Positions 18,059 through 27,701 are shown, counted from the first letter of the stretch. The stretch: DNA of 64,000 bases from CAYPXJ01 sp964414595 (GCA_964414595.1 CAYPXJ010000001.1:62001-126000); one strand, 5' to 3'. The notes: generated from the letters alone by a model not told the origin. Numbers and translations: made by a program.

Positions 18059-20248
18059 TTGCCGACGGTTGAACCTACAGCTCCCTCTCTGCCGGAACCT
18101 GTGAAAGCCTTGCTTTCGCAGTTGGAACCCTTTGAGAAAAAAATCGATGTGCCGCTGGTGGAAAAAGCGATTGAGTTTGCGCGCGTACATCATGGTGAGC
18201 AGCAGCGCGCTTCCGGCGAGCCCTATTATTTGCATCCTGTCGCCGTGTCGGAAATTGTCGCGCAGTTTGGTTTGGATACGAGCTCAATCGTCACCGCAAT
18301 TTTGCATGATACGGTCGAAGATACCGATGTGACGGTCGATGATCTCGAGCGCGAATTCGGCAAAGAAATCGCCGTGCTGGTGGATGGCGTTACCAAACTC
18401 ACGCGTCTGGAATACCAAACGGAAGTGGCGCATCAGGCGGAAAATTACCGCAAATTGTTGATGGCGATTTCGGAAGATATTCGCGTGCTTGTGGTAAAAC
18501 TTGCCGATCGTTTGCACAATATGCGCACGCTGCACCATATCGGCAAAAAGGAAAAGCGCGCCCGCATCGCGCAGGAAACACTCGAGATTTATGCGCCGCT
18601 CGCCGAGCGCATCGGCATGCATAAAATCAAAGACGAACTGCAGGATATTTCTTTCAAAGAGCTCAGCCCGGAAGGCTATGAATCGATCGTCAGCCGTTTA
18701 AATTTTCTGCGCGAAAGCGGCAAGCCTATGGTCGATAGCATCATCGGCCATATCACCAATACGCTGGATCAGGGCGGCTTGCAGGAATTTCAAATTTACG
18801 GCCGTGAAAAACGTCCCTACTCCATCTGGCGTAAAATGGAAAAATACAATGTTGGTTTCGAGCAGCTTTCCGACATCATCGCCTTTCGCGTGATTGTAAA
18901 ATCCGCGCAGGATTGTTATCTCGCGCTCGGGCTTATTCACGCGGCATACCATATGGTTCCCGGCACGTTTAAAGATTATATCAGCACGCCGAAAGATAAC
19001 GGTTACCAATCGCTGCATACGATCGTGATGGGCCCGGAGCAGCAGCGTATCGAAATTCAAATTCGCACGCACGAAATGCACGAAATCGCGGAGATGGGAC
19101 TCGCCGCGCATTGGTCCTATAAACAAGGCCGCGATTACAATACGGACGGTAAGCAATATCGCTGGATACGCGAACTTTTATACATCATTCAGAATGCCTC
19201 CGAGCCGGAAGAATTTATCGAAAATACCAAGCTCGAAATGTATCACGATCAGGTGTTCTGCTTTACGCCGAAAGGCCGCATTGTCGCGCTGCCGCAAAGT
19301 GCAACGCCGGTCGATTTCGCTTACGCGATTCACTCCGATCTCGGCAACCAATGCGTCGGCGCAAAAGTGAACGGACGCATCGTGCCACTGCGCACGAAAT
19401 TAAATAACGGCGATCAGGTGGAAATTATCACCAGCAAAACACAAACGCCTTCGCCAACGTGGGAAAGTTTTGCGGTCACGGGCAAAGCGAAATCCGCGAT
19501 TCGCCGTTTCATTCGCACGCGTCAGCGGCAGGAATATGTTGTGCTCGGCAAATCGATTCTCGCCAAAGCATTTGAAACCGAGCAGCTGCCGTTTGAAGAA
19601 AAAATTATCGAGGATGCGCTGCCGAAAATGCAGAAAAAATCGCTCGAAGATCTCTATGCTTTACTCGGCGAAGGCGCGATCTCCAAACAAGAAATTATCC
19701 TCGCCGTATTTCCGGATTACAAACCGCAATCGAAAACGCAGCGCTTTTCGTTGTTACAACGTTTGCGCGGCACCAAGCAGGTGGAAAATATTACGTATGG
19801 CAAATCGGTGCCGATTCGCGGCCTTATCCCGGGTATGGCCGTGCAATTTGCCGGCTGCTGCCACCCGCTGCCGGGCGATCGCATCGTCGGCATTGTGCAT
19901 ACGGGGAAAGGCATCACGATTCACACCACCGATTGCAACGAGCTGGAACAATTTACGTCCGAACCGGAGCGTTGGATCAATGTTTCGTGGGACGGCGAAG
20001 CCGCGGCGGATACCTATGTCGGGCGCTTGAAAGCCGTGCTTTCGCATGAGTCCGGTAGCCTTGGCACGCTCGCGAATTGCATCGCGAAGGAAAATGGCAA
20101 TATCAATAATTTAAAAATCATCAACCGCTCGTCCGATTTTTTTGAAATCATCGTTGATGTGGAAGTGAATGACATCAAGCATTTGGCAAATATCATGGCG
20201 ACACTGCGATCCAAGTCCGCCATCTATTCGGTAGAGAGATTCCACTAA
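18059..20248 (+). CDS. spoT: Bifunctional (p)ppGpp synthetase/hydrolase
   Basis: This enzyme of the stringent response makes and degrades (p)ppGpp. The HD hydrolase domain (HPVAVSEIV and ILHDTVEDTD near 60-85), the synthetase domain (DYISTPKDNGYQSLHT near 315 and EIQIRT), a TGS domain (about 385-445) and a C-terminal ACT domain (about 655-729) are all present, so both activities are expected. The start is taken as TTG at 18059 because AAAAAGGAGG ends eight bases upstream; an in-frame TTG at 18017 lacks a Shine-Dalgarno. The stop overlaps the pdxJ start (TAATG). Confidence 0.95.
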   Translation: MPTVEPTAPSLPEPVKALLSQLEPFEKKIDVPLVEKAIEFARVHHGEQQRASGEPYYLHPVAVSEIVAQFGLDTSSIVTAILHDTVEDTDVTVDDLEREFGKEIAVLVDGVTKLTRLEYQTEVAHQAENYRKLLMAISEDIRVLVVKLADRLHNMRTLHHIGKKEKRARIAQETLEIYAPLAERIGMHKIKDELQDISFKELSPEGYESIVSRLNFLRESGKPMVDSIIGHITNTLDQGGLQEFQIYGREKRPYSIWRKMEKYNVGFEQLSDIIAFRVIVKSAQDCYLALGLIHAAYHMVPGTFKDYISTPKDNGYQSLHTIVMGPEQQRIEIQIRTHEMHEIAEMGLAAHWSYKQGRDYNTDGKQYRWIRELLYIIQNASEPEEFIENTKLEMYHDQVFCFTPKGRIVALPQSATPVDFAYAIHSDLGNQCVGAKVNGRIVPLRTKLNNGDQVEIITSKTQTPSPTWESFAVTGKAKSAIRRFIRTRQRQEYVVLGKSILAKAFETEQLPFEEKIIEDALPKMQKKSLEDLYALLGEGAISKQEIILAVFPDYKPQSKTQRFSLLQRLRGTKQVENITYGKSVPIRGLIPGMAVQFAGCCHPLPGDRIVGIVHTGKGITIHTTDCNELEQFTSEPERWINVSWDGEAAADTYVGRLKAVLSHESGSLGTLANCIAKENGNINNLKIINRSSDFFEIIVDVEVNDIKHLANIMATLRSKSAIYSVERFH

Positions 20249-20979
20249 TGACAACGCTGCGTTTAGGCGTGAATATTGATCACGTCGCCACGATTCGTAA
20301 TGCGCGCGGCGGTGCACACCCCGACCCGGTGCGCGCGGCAGAAATCGCGGCGAAAGCAGGTGCGAATGGTATCACCGCGCATCTGCGTGAAGATCGCCGC
20401 CATATTTCGGATGACGATATTGCGCGGCTAAAAAAAACGATCGCATTGCCCTTAAATCTAGAAATGGCGGCAACCGAAGAAATGCTCGCGATTGCGCTGC
20501 GCACGAAACCGCATGCGGCGTGCATCGTGCCGGAAAAAAGACAAGAACGCACCACCGAAGGCGGCTTAAATGTTGCCGGTGAAAAAACGACGTTACGCCC
20601 CATTATCGAGAAGTTAAAAAAAGCCGGCATTCGCGTGTCGCTTTTTATCGACCCCGTTATCGCGCAAGCAGACGCCGCAAAAGAACTCGGTGCGGATATT
20701 GTTGAATTTCACACCGGTACTTACTGCCACGCGGCGCCAGGCGGGGCACGTGACAAAGAACTGCAAAATATTGTCCGCAGTGTAGAGCACGCGCATAAAA
20801 TCGGCCTGGAATGCCACGCCGGGCACGGCCTGAGTTTCGATACGGTAGGCCCGATCGCCGCCATCCCGGAAATCGTCGAACTGAATATTGGCCATTTTTT
20901 AATTGGCGAAGCGATTTATATTGGTTTAGAAGACGCGGTGAAGCATATGAAAAAACTCATGAAAGCAGCCCGCCCATGA
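20248..20979 (+). CDS. pdxJ: Pyridoxine 5'-phosphate synthase
   Basis: This 243-residue TIM-barrel enzyme joins 1-deoxy-xylulose 5-phosphate with 3-amino-1-hydroxyacetone phosphate to form pyridoxine phosphate. Signature stretches are LGVNIDHVATIRNARGG at the N-terminus, HLREDRRHI near 50, CIVPEKR near 95, and GHGLSFDTVG near 195. It overlaps both spoT (one base) and acpS (ATGA), so translation of the block is tightly coupled. Confidence 0.97.
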   Translation: MTTLRLGVNIDHVATIRNARGGAHPDPVRAAEIAAKAGANGITAHLREDRRHISDDDIARLKKTIALPLNLEMAATEEMLAIALRTKPHAACIVPEKRQERTTEGGLNVAGEKTTLRPIIEKLKKAGIRVSLFIDPVIAQADAAKELGADIVEFHTGTYCHAAPGGARDKELQNIVRSVEHAHKIGLECHAGHGLSFDTVGPIAAIPEIVELNIGHFLIGEAIYIGLEDAVKHMKKLMKAARP

Positions 20980-21338
20980 TTATCGGCACCGGTATTGACC
21001 TGGTTCAAATTCCACGCATCGAAAAAGCCATCGCGCGTTTCGGCGATAAATTTCTGCGCCGTATTCTGACAGAAAACGAGCGCCAGCGATCCACGAGTGC
21101 GGCCTATGTCGCGCGCCGCTTTGCCACCAAAGAAGCGGCGGCGAAAGCACTCGGCACCGGCATCGGTCAGTTTGCAAAATTCCACGATATTGAAACCGTG
21201 CACGACGATCTAGGCAAACCTTCTCTTGTGCTACACGGTGCCGCGAAAGAAAAATTTCCGCATATGGTCAGCCATGTTTCGGTCAGCGACGATTATCCCC
21301 ACGCCACTGCCATGGTGATTCTTGAAAGCCGTGCATAA
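20976..21338 (+). CDS. acpS: Holo-ACP synthase
   Basis: This 120-residue phosphopantetheinyl transferase activates acyl carrier protein. GTGIDLVQIPRIE at the N-terminus (metal-binding Asp) and RRFATKEAAAKALGTGI near 50 (metal-binding Glu and CoA site) are diagnostic. Its substrate gene acpP lies at the far end of the window. The 3' end overlaps rnc. In many alphaproteobacteria lepB lies between acpS and rnc; here it is absent. Confidence 0.96.
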   Translation: MIIGTGIDLVQIPRIEKAIARFGDKFLRRILTENERQRSTSAAYVARRFATKEAAAKALGTGIGQFAKFHDIETVHDDLGKPSLVLHGAAKEKFPHMVSHVSVSDDYPHATAMVILESRA

Positions 21339-22017
21339 AAAATCCGCGAATAAACTGGACTTCGCCGAGCTGGAATCGCGGCTCGGGCATCGTTTTGCGA
21401 ACACCGCATTATTGGAAGAGGCGCTGACACACCCGAGCTTGCAGGCGGAAAAAAATTACGAACGGTTGGAGCTGCTCGGTGACGCAGTGTTAGAGTTGGT
21501 GATCACCGAACATCTTATCAATGCTTTTCCCGAAGAACCGGAGGGTGCGCTTGCCAAACGCCGCGCAGCGCTCGTAAAAAGCCACGCGCTAGCCCATGTC
21601 GCAACGCATCTTGGCCTCGGCGAATTCCTACTGCTTTCCGCCGGTGAAGAAACAAACGGCGGTCGTAGCAACGTGCGTAATTTAGAAAACACGCTCGAAG
21701 CGATTTTTGGCGCGATGTATCTCGATGCGGATTTCGACACGGTGCGTAAATCTATTCTGCCGTTATGGCTTCCGCTACTCAATGATATGCCGCACCCGCC
21801 GCATGATCCGAAAACGGAATTGCAGGAATGGGCGCAGCAGCGCGGCAAACCATTGCCGGAATATAAAATTACGGAACGTAACGGGCCGGATCATTCGCCG
21901 GAATTTACCGTGCAGGTACATGTGGAAGGCGTAAAGCCTGTGAGCGCGACCGGCGCTTCCAAACAAAAGGCCGAGCGCAAAGCCGCCGAAACTATGTTAA
22001 AAACAATCCATGGCTAA
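21331..22017 (+). CDS. rnc: Ribonuclease III
   Basis: This double-strand-specific endoribonuclease processes rRNA precursors. The catalytic RNase III signature ERLELLGDAVLEL is near residue 45, the second acidic cluster NTLEAIFGAMYLD near 115, and a C-terminal dsRNA-binding domain at about 150-228 ends with SKQKAERKAAETML. The GTG at 21331 is preferred; an in-frame TTG lies three codons upstream (21322). Either start overlaps the end of acpS. The end overlaps era by eight bases. Confidence 0.95.
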   Translation: MHKKSANKLDFAELESRLGHRFANTALLEEALTHPSLQAEKNYERLELLGDAVLELVITEHLINAFPEEPEGALAKRRAALVKSHALAHVATHLGLGEFLLLSAGEETNGGRSNVRNLENTLEAIFGAMYLDADFDTVRKSILPLWLPLLNDMPHPPHDPKTELQEWAQQRGKPLPEYKITERNGPDHSPEFTVQVHVEGVKPVSATGASKQKAERKAAETMLKTIHG

Positions 22018-22897
22018 TACGACTCGCTCCGCCACTATCGCGATTCTCGGCGCACCCAATGCAGGAAAATCGACGCTGACCAATGCGCTCGTTGGCGGCA
22101 AAATTTCCATCGTCAGTAAAAAAGTACAAACCACGCGCTGCCTCATCACCGGCATCGCACAACACCACAATACGCAATTTGTTTTACTCGATACGCCGGG
22201 GATTTTCCGGCCGCGCAAAAAGCTCGATCACGCGATGGTCGAAGCCGCGTGGTCCAGCCTGCAACAGGCCGATTTCTGCATGATTCTTATCGATGTAATG
22301 CGCGGCATCACGCCGCAGGACGAACATATTATTCGCGAAGTCGCCAAGCGTAAAATCAAACCATTCTATGCGCTTAATAAAATCGATCGCATCGAAAAAT
22401 CGAAGCTTTTGAGCCTCTCCGTAAAACTCAATCAGATGCTGCAGGCCGAGCGCACGTACATGATTTCCGCGCTCGAAAAAGATGGGCTAACTAGCATGCT
22501 CGAAGATTTGGTAAAGCTTGCGCCAACGCGCCCGTGGGCCTATCCGGCGGATCAGATTTCCACCGCGCCCATGAAATTTTTGGCCGCGGAAATTACGCGC
22601 GAAAAATTATTTGAAACGCTGCATCAGGAATTGCCGTACGAACTGATGGTTGTTACCGATAGTTGGGAAGAGCTTGGTAAAAGCGTGAAAATTCACCAGA
22701 CGATTTACGTCACCCGTGATAGCCACAAAAATATCGTGGTTGGCAAAGGCGGGCAGATGCTGAAAACCATCGGCGAACAATCGCGCAAAGAAATCGGTGC
22801 GATTCTGGGCCACCCGGCACATTTATTTTTGTTCGTGAAGGTCAAAGAAAATTGGGCCGATTCGCGCGAATCCCTCAGTGAAATAGGCCTCGCATAA
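22010..22897 (+). CDS. era: GTPase Era
   Basis: This 295-residue GTPase binds the 3' end of 16S rRNA and aids 30S assembly. G1 is GAPNAGKST near residue 14, G2 the TT in KVQTTR, G3 DTPG near 62, and G4 NKID near 123; the C-terminal KH domain holds VGKGGQMLKTIG near 245. It ends the block at a hairpin that also serves the convergent gene. recO, often next, is absent here. Confidence 0.97.
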   Translation: MANTTRSATIAILGAPNAGKSTLTNALVGGKISIVSKKVQTTRCLITGIAQHHNTQFVLLDTPGIFRPRKKLDHAMVEAAWSSLQQADFCMILIDVMRGITPQDEHIIREVAKRKIKPFYALNKIDRIEKSKLLSLSVKLNQMLQAERTYMISALEKDGLTSMLEDLVKLAPTRPWAYPADQISTAPMKFLAAEITREKLFETLHQELPYELMVVTDSWEELGKSVKIHQTIYVTRDSHKNIVVGKGGQMLKTIGEQSRKEIGAILGHPAHLFLFVKVKENWADSRESLSEIGLA

Positions 22898-22926
22898 AAA
22901 AACACCCGGGCATTTCTACCCGGGTG
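22896..22926 (-). terminator. Rho-independent terminator, better for the minus strand
   Basis: The stem CACCCGGG/CCCGGGTG (22903-22910, 22919-22926) has an 8-base loop. On the minus strand seven T follow the stem, an ideal terminator for the Bax1-family gene. On the plus strand the A-run precedes the hairpin and only scattered T follow, so era termination would be weaker. Confidence 0.85.
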
Positions 22927-22987
22927 CTCCTATCTTTTATTAAAATCACGCTACTGCAATACAGTGCTCGCAGTAGATAGTGATTTC

Positions 22988-23749
22988 CTAACGGCGGTCG
23001 CCCATCAAACGCAGCAGGTTAATCATCAGATAGATGAAATCCATGTACAGCTGCAGCGCGCCGTAAATGCCGGCTTTCGCCTGCATCTCACCGCTCAGTT
23101 GGTAATAGGTTTGCTTGATGCGCTGGGTATCGTATGCCGTAAGGCCGATCGCGAGCACTACGCCAATCATCGACATCGCAAATTCCAAACCTGAACTTTT
23201 CAGGAAGATATTCACAATGCTTGCGACAATCATGGCGAGCAAACCGGCAAACAGGAACGCACCCATACCGGAAAGATCGCGCTTCGTCGTGTAGCCGTAA
23301 AGGCTAAGCGCACCGAAAGCCGCGGCTGTAATCAGGAATACGCGCACAACGCTCGCACCCGTATAAGCCAGCAGATACACCGAAAGGCTCACGCCCATCA
23401 GCGCCGCAAAACCCCAAAATGCCATCTGCACCGAAGCAAGCGACATCTTGTGAATGCGAAATGACAGTGTGAGTACGAAGATAATCGGCGCGAAAGCAAG
23501 CAGCAGCGCCGTAATCTGGTTACCAAACAGCGTTTGCACCAGCGCCGGGCTGGAAGCAACGAGGTATGCAATCACCCCCGAAACGGCCAAACCGCCCGCC
23601 ATATAATTATACACCCGCAGCATGTAGCTGCGCAGCCCTTGGTCATAACTGACCGCCTCATCGGCATGGGTTGCGGCCCGTACAGCGGCCTGGTTTCTTT
23701 TACGTAAATCAGCCATTCTCATCTCCTTTGTTAAATCTAAATAATTCAA
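22988..23749 (-). CDS. Bax inhibitor-1/YccA family membrane protein
   Basis: The protein has 253 residues and seven predicted membrane segments from about residue 45 to the C-terminus, after a cytosolic N-terminal 40 residues. The family marker is the C-terminal MIGVVLAIGLTAYDTQRIK with its conserved Asp, followed by GALQLYMDFIYLMINLL. Bacterial members include YccA, which restrains FtsH, and pH-gated calcium leak channels. It has a strong Rho-independent terminator 60 bases downstream and is divergent from the secretion ATPase. Confidence 0.92.
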   Translation of the reverse strand: MNYLDLTKEMRMADLRKRNQAAVRAATHADEAVSYDQGLRSYMLRVYNYMAGGLAVSGVIAYLVASSPALVQTLFGNQITALLLAFAPIIFVLTLSFRIHKMSLASVQMAFWGFAALMGVSLSVYLLAYTGASVVRVFLITAAAFGALSLYGYTTKRDLSGMGAFLFAGLLAMIVASIVNIFLKSSGLEFAMSMIGVVLAIGLTAYDTQRIKQTYYQLSGEMQAKAGIYGALQLYMDFIYLMINLLRLMGDRR

Positions 23750-23811
23750 TTACTTAAGCAAATTGCTCAACTATCAATATAGGGCCCCTTACCCCCCATT
23801 TCAATAGAAAC

Positions 23812-23835
23812 CGGACATAGCAATGTCCGATTTTT
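23812..23835 (+). terminator. Terminator-like hairpin in the leader of the secretion ATPase gene
   Basis: The stem CGGACAT/ATGTCCG with loop AGCA is followed by ATTTTT on the plus strand. No plus-strand gene ends upstream, because the neighbour at 22988-23749 is on the other strand. It therefore either ends an unannotated short transcript or attenuates a leader transcript of the downstream gene (start 23962). Confidence 0.55.
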
Positions 23836-23961
23836 CCGTTCTAAAATAACTGGCTGAAATTTAAGCTAAATTGATTTGCACTATTTCCATTGCATTAACA
23901 GTTTCTTAAGGTTTTTAGGGTTTAATGAGAGGCGTAGGAGAAGATCTGAGGAGTTAGAGGA

Positions 23962-26214
23962 GTGACTATTTCTGATCACAATATTCCACCGTCTGGCGTA
24001 AATAAGCCGGAAAACCAAGGTGCACGCCCAGCGTCCGCGCCGCAAGGCGGAGCGTCGTCTGCTAATTCTCCAAAAAATAATAGTAACGGACACGCGCAGG
24101 GCGATAATTTCAGTTCTGATTTTGTTTTCGGCACCAGCAGTTTTCCAATGTCCGGCAGTACTGACGCACCAAAACCTAAGGAACCGGAAGTTGAAATCCT
24201 CGCGCCGGAAGACCTAGAGCCGGAAAAACCGCAAGCCGAACCCTATAATCCCGAAGAACACGAAACGCACGATATCGCGTCTTATAAATTTGATGAGGAT
24301 AATATCGTCTATGCGGATCAGAGCCATCGCCAGGCCGCAAAAGAAGCGGGCGGCAAGAAAGCGGAAAAGCAGCGCGATAAAAACGTAAAAGACGAAGATA
24401 GATTCGGCAAATCAAGCCAGAAAGAAAAAACGGTCAAAGCATCAGAAATGATGAATAAAAACCGTAACCAGGTTTCCACCGACGTACAGGATTCAAGCCG
24501 CCCCTTACGTATCGGTGAAAAACTGGTGCAAAAAGGTCTTATCTCACCAGACCAACTTGAAATCGCACTCAAAACGCAGCGCAGCTTGCATTCCAGCCAA
24601 AGCAAAATGCTGGGTTCGATTCTCGTGGAGATGGGTTTTATCACCGAAAGCGCGCTGGGTGAAGTGCTCGCCGAATCGACCGGCGTTATTAAATTCGATC
24701 CGAAATCAACGGTACTCGATTCCAACCTGATTCGTCAGGTGCCGAAAGAAACCTGCTTACGCCATAAAGTGGTGCCGGTACTTTTGGACGGTGAATCGAT
24801 TTATCTCGCGATGGTGGATATTTATAACGTGCTCGCGATCGACCAGATTCAACGTATCTTCCCCAAAAACTATAAGATTGTACCCGTCTATTGCGGCGAA
24901 TCGCAAATTCTTGAGATTATCGATCAGTATTACGATTACGAAATGTCGGTCGATGGTATTTTGCGCGAAATCGAAACCGGCGAACGCGATCCAAAAGCGC
25001 TGGCAAGCGGCGATGCCTATATTAACCCGACCGTCCGTTTGGTGGATTCGATTCTGGCCGACGCGGTGAAGCGCGGCGCTTCGGACTTGCACTTCGAACC
25101 GGAAGATAACTTCCTGCGCCTGCGTTACCGTATCGACGGTAAATTGCAGCAGATTCGCAGCTTCCACAAAGATTATTGGCCTTCCATCGCGGTACGTATC
25201 AAAATTATTTCCGGCATGAACATCGCGGAAACGCGTTTGCCGCAGGATGGTCGTATCACCATGAACGTACTCGGCCGTAACGTCGATTTCCGTGTGGCGT
25301 CGCAACCCACGATTCACGGTGAAAACTTCGTACTTCGTATTTTGGATAGAAAAGCCGATACGGTTGAACTCAATAAACTTGGCTTCAATGCGGAAAAAGA
25401 GCGCCTGCTCAAAAACCTGATTAAACGCCCGGAAGGCGTGGTGGTGATCACCGGCCCGACAGGTAGCGGTAAAACCACAACGCTTTATTCGATTCTGCAC
25501 CACCTGAATACGATTGATGTGAACATCATGACGCTCGAAAACCCGGTGGAATTTCAGATGTCGATGGTGCGCCAATCGCAAATTAACCCGAATTACGGGA
25601 TGGATTTTGGCTCGGGTATTAAATCGATTATGCGTCAAGACCCGGATATCATCCTGGTCGGTGAGGTGCGTGACGAAGAATCGGCGCAGATGGCGCTGCG
25701 TGCCGCAATGACCGGTCACCAAGTATATACCACGCTGCACACGAACGATGCGCTCGGTGCGATTCCGCGTCTGATCGATATTGGTATCAAACCGGCGATG
25801 CTTTCCGGCGCATTGATTTGTTGTATGGCGCAGCGTCTAGGCCGCCGCCTGTGCGATTGCGCCGAAACGCGCGAAGCATCGGAATACGAATCGCGCATTC
25901 TGGGCGTTGATCCGCATAATGCGCCACAACTGCGTTATCCGGTGGGCTGCGAGCGTTGTAACAATACAGGTTATAAAGGCCGTGTGGCGATTGTGGAACT
26001 TCTGCCTATCGACCGTGAACTTGATGATATGATTGCGAAGAATATGTCGCGCAAAGATATGATGGACTACGCACTTTCCCAAGGTTTCACGCCGATGATG
26101 GAAGACGGTATTGCCAAAGTACTGCAAGGCACAACCTCTCTGGAAGAACTGATTGAAACGATCGACCTTACCGACCGCATCATCGCGGTAGAAAAAGAGC
26201 TAGGGATGAAGTAA
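23962..26214 (+). CDS. Type II secretion/type IV pilus ATPase (GspE/PilB family)
   Basis: This 750-residue hexameric ATPase powers pilus or pseudopilus assembly. A low-complexity, charged N-terminal 170 residues precedes a GspE/MshE N-terminal domain (about 175-325). The motor domain shows Walker A GPTGSGKTTT at about 498, Asp box and Walker B DPDIILVGEVRDEE near 570, and His box TGHQVYTTLHTND near 588; a four-cysteine zinc site is made by LCDCAE and GCERCNNTG. The GTG start follows GAGGAG. The unusually long disordered N-terminus is notable. It is the first gene of the secretion cluster. Confidence 0.92.
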   Translation: MTISDHNIPPSGVNKPENQGARPASAPQGGASSANSPKNNSNGHAQGDNFSSDFVFGTSSFPMSGSTDAPKPKEPEVEILAPEDLEPEKPQAEPYNPEEHETHDIASYKFDEDNIVYADQSHRQAAKEAGGKKAEKQRDKNVKDEDRFGKSSQKEKTVKASEMMNKNRNQVSTDVQDSSRPLRIGEKLVQKGLISPDQLEIALKTQRSLHSSQSKMLGSILVEMGFITESALGEVLAESTGVIKFDPKSTVLDSNLIRQVPKETCLRHKVVPVLLDGESIYLAMVDIYNVLAIDQIQRIFPKNYKIVPVYCGESQILEIIDQYYDYEMSVDGILREIETGERDPKALASGDAYINPTVRLVDSILADAVKRGASDLHFEPEDNFLRLRYRIDGKLQQIRSFHKDYWPSIAVRIKIISGMNIAETRLPQDGRITMNVLGRNVDFRVASQPTIHGENFVLRILDRKADTVELNKLGFNAEKERLLKNLIKRPEGVVVITGPTGSGKTTTLYSILHHLNTIDVNIMTLENPVEFQMSMVRQSQINPNYGMDFGSGIKSIMRQDPDIILVGEVRDEESAQMALRAAMTGHQVYTTLHTNDALGAIPRLIDIGIKPAMLSGALICCMAQRLGRRLCDCAETREASEYESRILGVDPHNAPQLRYPVGCERCNNTGYKGRVAIVELLPIDRELDDMIAKNMSRKDMMDYALSQGFTPMMEDGIAKVLQGTTSLEELIETIDLTDRIIAVEKELGMK

Positions 26215-26227
26215 AATTACTTCATCC

Positions 26228-27433
26228 ATGCCCTCATACACATACAAAGCCATAAACGCGCGCGGGTCTAAAATTAAAGGCACGATGACGGCCGATAACC
26301 CGATTGAATTGGAAACCAAAATTGCCAAGCTCGGGCTCGATTTATTAAACTTCAAGGAAGTGAAGCAGAAAACCATGCTGCCCTTCCTGGGCCGCATCAA
26401 GCCTAAAGAACTCATTATGTTCTGTATTCATATGGAACAGTTGGAAAAGGCGGGCGTGCCGATTCTCGATGCGGTTGCTGACATGCGCGACACCAGCGAT
26501 AATATGAAAATGCAGGATGTCATGGGCAAAATCCATGAATCGCTCAAAGGCGGTAAACTTTTATCGGAAGCGCTGGGCGAACATCCGCGCGTCTTTGACG
26601 ATACATTCGTGGGGCTTATTGCCGCTGGCGAGCGCACGGGTGATATGGCCGCTTCCTTCGGCCACCTCGCGCACCACCTTAAATGGCAGGAAGATTTGAA
26701 GCGTAAGGTTAAAAAAGCCACGCGTTACCCCATCATTCTTATTTTCATTCTCTCGGGCGTAATCTCGCTGATGATGATGTTTGTCGTGCCGAAAATGTCG
26801 GACTTCCTTAAAAACCAGGGCTTCGATCTACCTTTCTACACCATCTGGCTAATTGCGGTTTCGGATGCGTTTGTGAATTATTGGTATTTGATGTTCGGCG
26901 TTCCCATCGCGTTGTTTATTTTGGTCACGTTCCTTTACCGTGTCAGCGATGACTTTGCATACAATATGGATGCCATCGTATTGAAAATTCCCAAAATTGG
27001 CGAAGTGATGCGTAAAATTGAGCTATCGCGGTTTTCACAATTCTTCATGGTGACTTTCGTTAGCGGTATCGACATGATCGAATGTATGGAAACCTCGGAA
27101 CGCGTGGTGCATAACCGTGTCGTGAAAGAGGCAATTTTCCTTGCGAAACAAGCCGTTTCTGAAGGTAATCAGCTAACCGACGCGCTGCGGATCTCCAACC
27201 AGTTTCCAAACCTGGTGATTCGCATGTTTAAAGTGGGCGAAGATTCGGGCGAAATGCAGAACGCCCTGGAAAATATCAGCTTCTTTTATGACCGCGAAGT
27301 CAATGATGCCGTGGATGCCATGGTGGAAATGATTCAGCCGACCATGACAGTGGTTTTGGGCGGCATTATGTTTTGGATTATCGTTGCCGTATTCGGCCCG
27401 CTCTACGCAAGCTTCGAAAAGATTAAATTTTAG
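26228..27433 (+). CDS. Type II secretion/type IV pilus platform protein (GspF/PilC family)
   Basis: This 401-residue inner-membrane protein has two GspF repeats, each a cytosolic helical bundle followed by membrane helices at about 170-195, 205-240 and 373-397. Family motifs are FCIHMEQLEKAGVPILDA near 60 and FMVTFVSGIDMIECME near 275. It begins 13 bases after the ATPase gene. Its TAG stop lies at the left edge of a 270-bp inverted-repeat element that separates it from the next gene of the cluster. Confidence 0.93.
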   Translation: MPSYTYKAINARGSKIKGTMTADNPIELETKIAKLGLDLLNFKEVKQKTMLPFLGRIKPKELIMFCIHMEQLEKAGVPILDAVADMRDTSDNMKMQDVMGKIHESLKGGKLLSEALGEHPRVFDDTFVGLIAAGERTGDMAASFGHLAHHLKWQEDLKRKVKKATRYPIILIFILSGVISLMMMFVVPKMSDFLKNQGFDLPFYTIWLIAVSDAFVNYWYLMFGVPIALFILVTFLYRVSDDFAYNMDAIVLKIPKIGEVMRKIELSRFSQFFMVTFVSGIDMIECMETSERVVHNRVVKEAIFLAKQAVSEGNQLTDALRISNQFPNLVIRMFKVGEDSGEMQNALENISFFYDREVNDAVDAMVEMIQPTMTVVLGGIMFWIIVAVFGPLYASFEKIKF

Positions 27434-27701
27434 GTCCTGCAGACATTCATTTCGCCTTTTTCGCGGTATGCAGATATGTCCGTCCGCTAGGCGAACCGTG
27501 CAGAGCGTAGTGGGGCCTACGAACAAGCGGTTCAACGACGCGGGCGAACATATCTGCACCGCCCTCTGGGTTTGGCCGAAAAGACGGATTGCTACGTTAA
27601 AAGCCTTGGAAATATGCGCGGCTATTCCACGCAGCTTTTTCCTTGCACTCTGTCTTTTCGGCTGCAAATGAAAAAAGGTGAAATGAATATCTGCAGGACC
27701 T
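27432..27701. repeat. 270-bp inverted-repeat element with internal hairpins
   Basis: Terminal arms of 30 bases (27432-27461 and 27672-27701) match as inverted repeats at 28 of 30 positions. Inside are two further arms: GCAGATATGT... with its complement at 27470-27487/27540-27557, capped by GAACCG/CGGTTC and CGTAG/CTACG, and an 11-bp perfect stem GCCGAAAAGAC/GTCTTTTCGGC at 27575-27585/27652-27662. The whole can fold as a three-way junction. No transposase is encoded and no clear target duplication is seen. This fills the only gene-free interval within the secretion cluster. Confidence 0.85.

Noticed and set aside
24757..25740. 327-residue open frame antisense to the secretion ATPase gene
   Set aside because: Shadow of a strongly conserved coding region; no family match.
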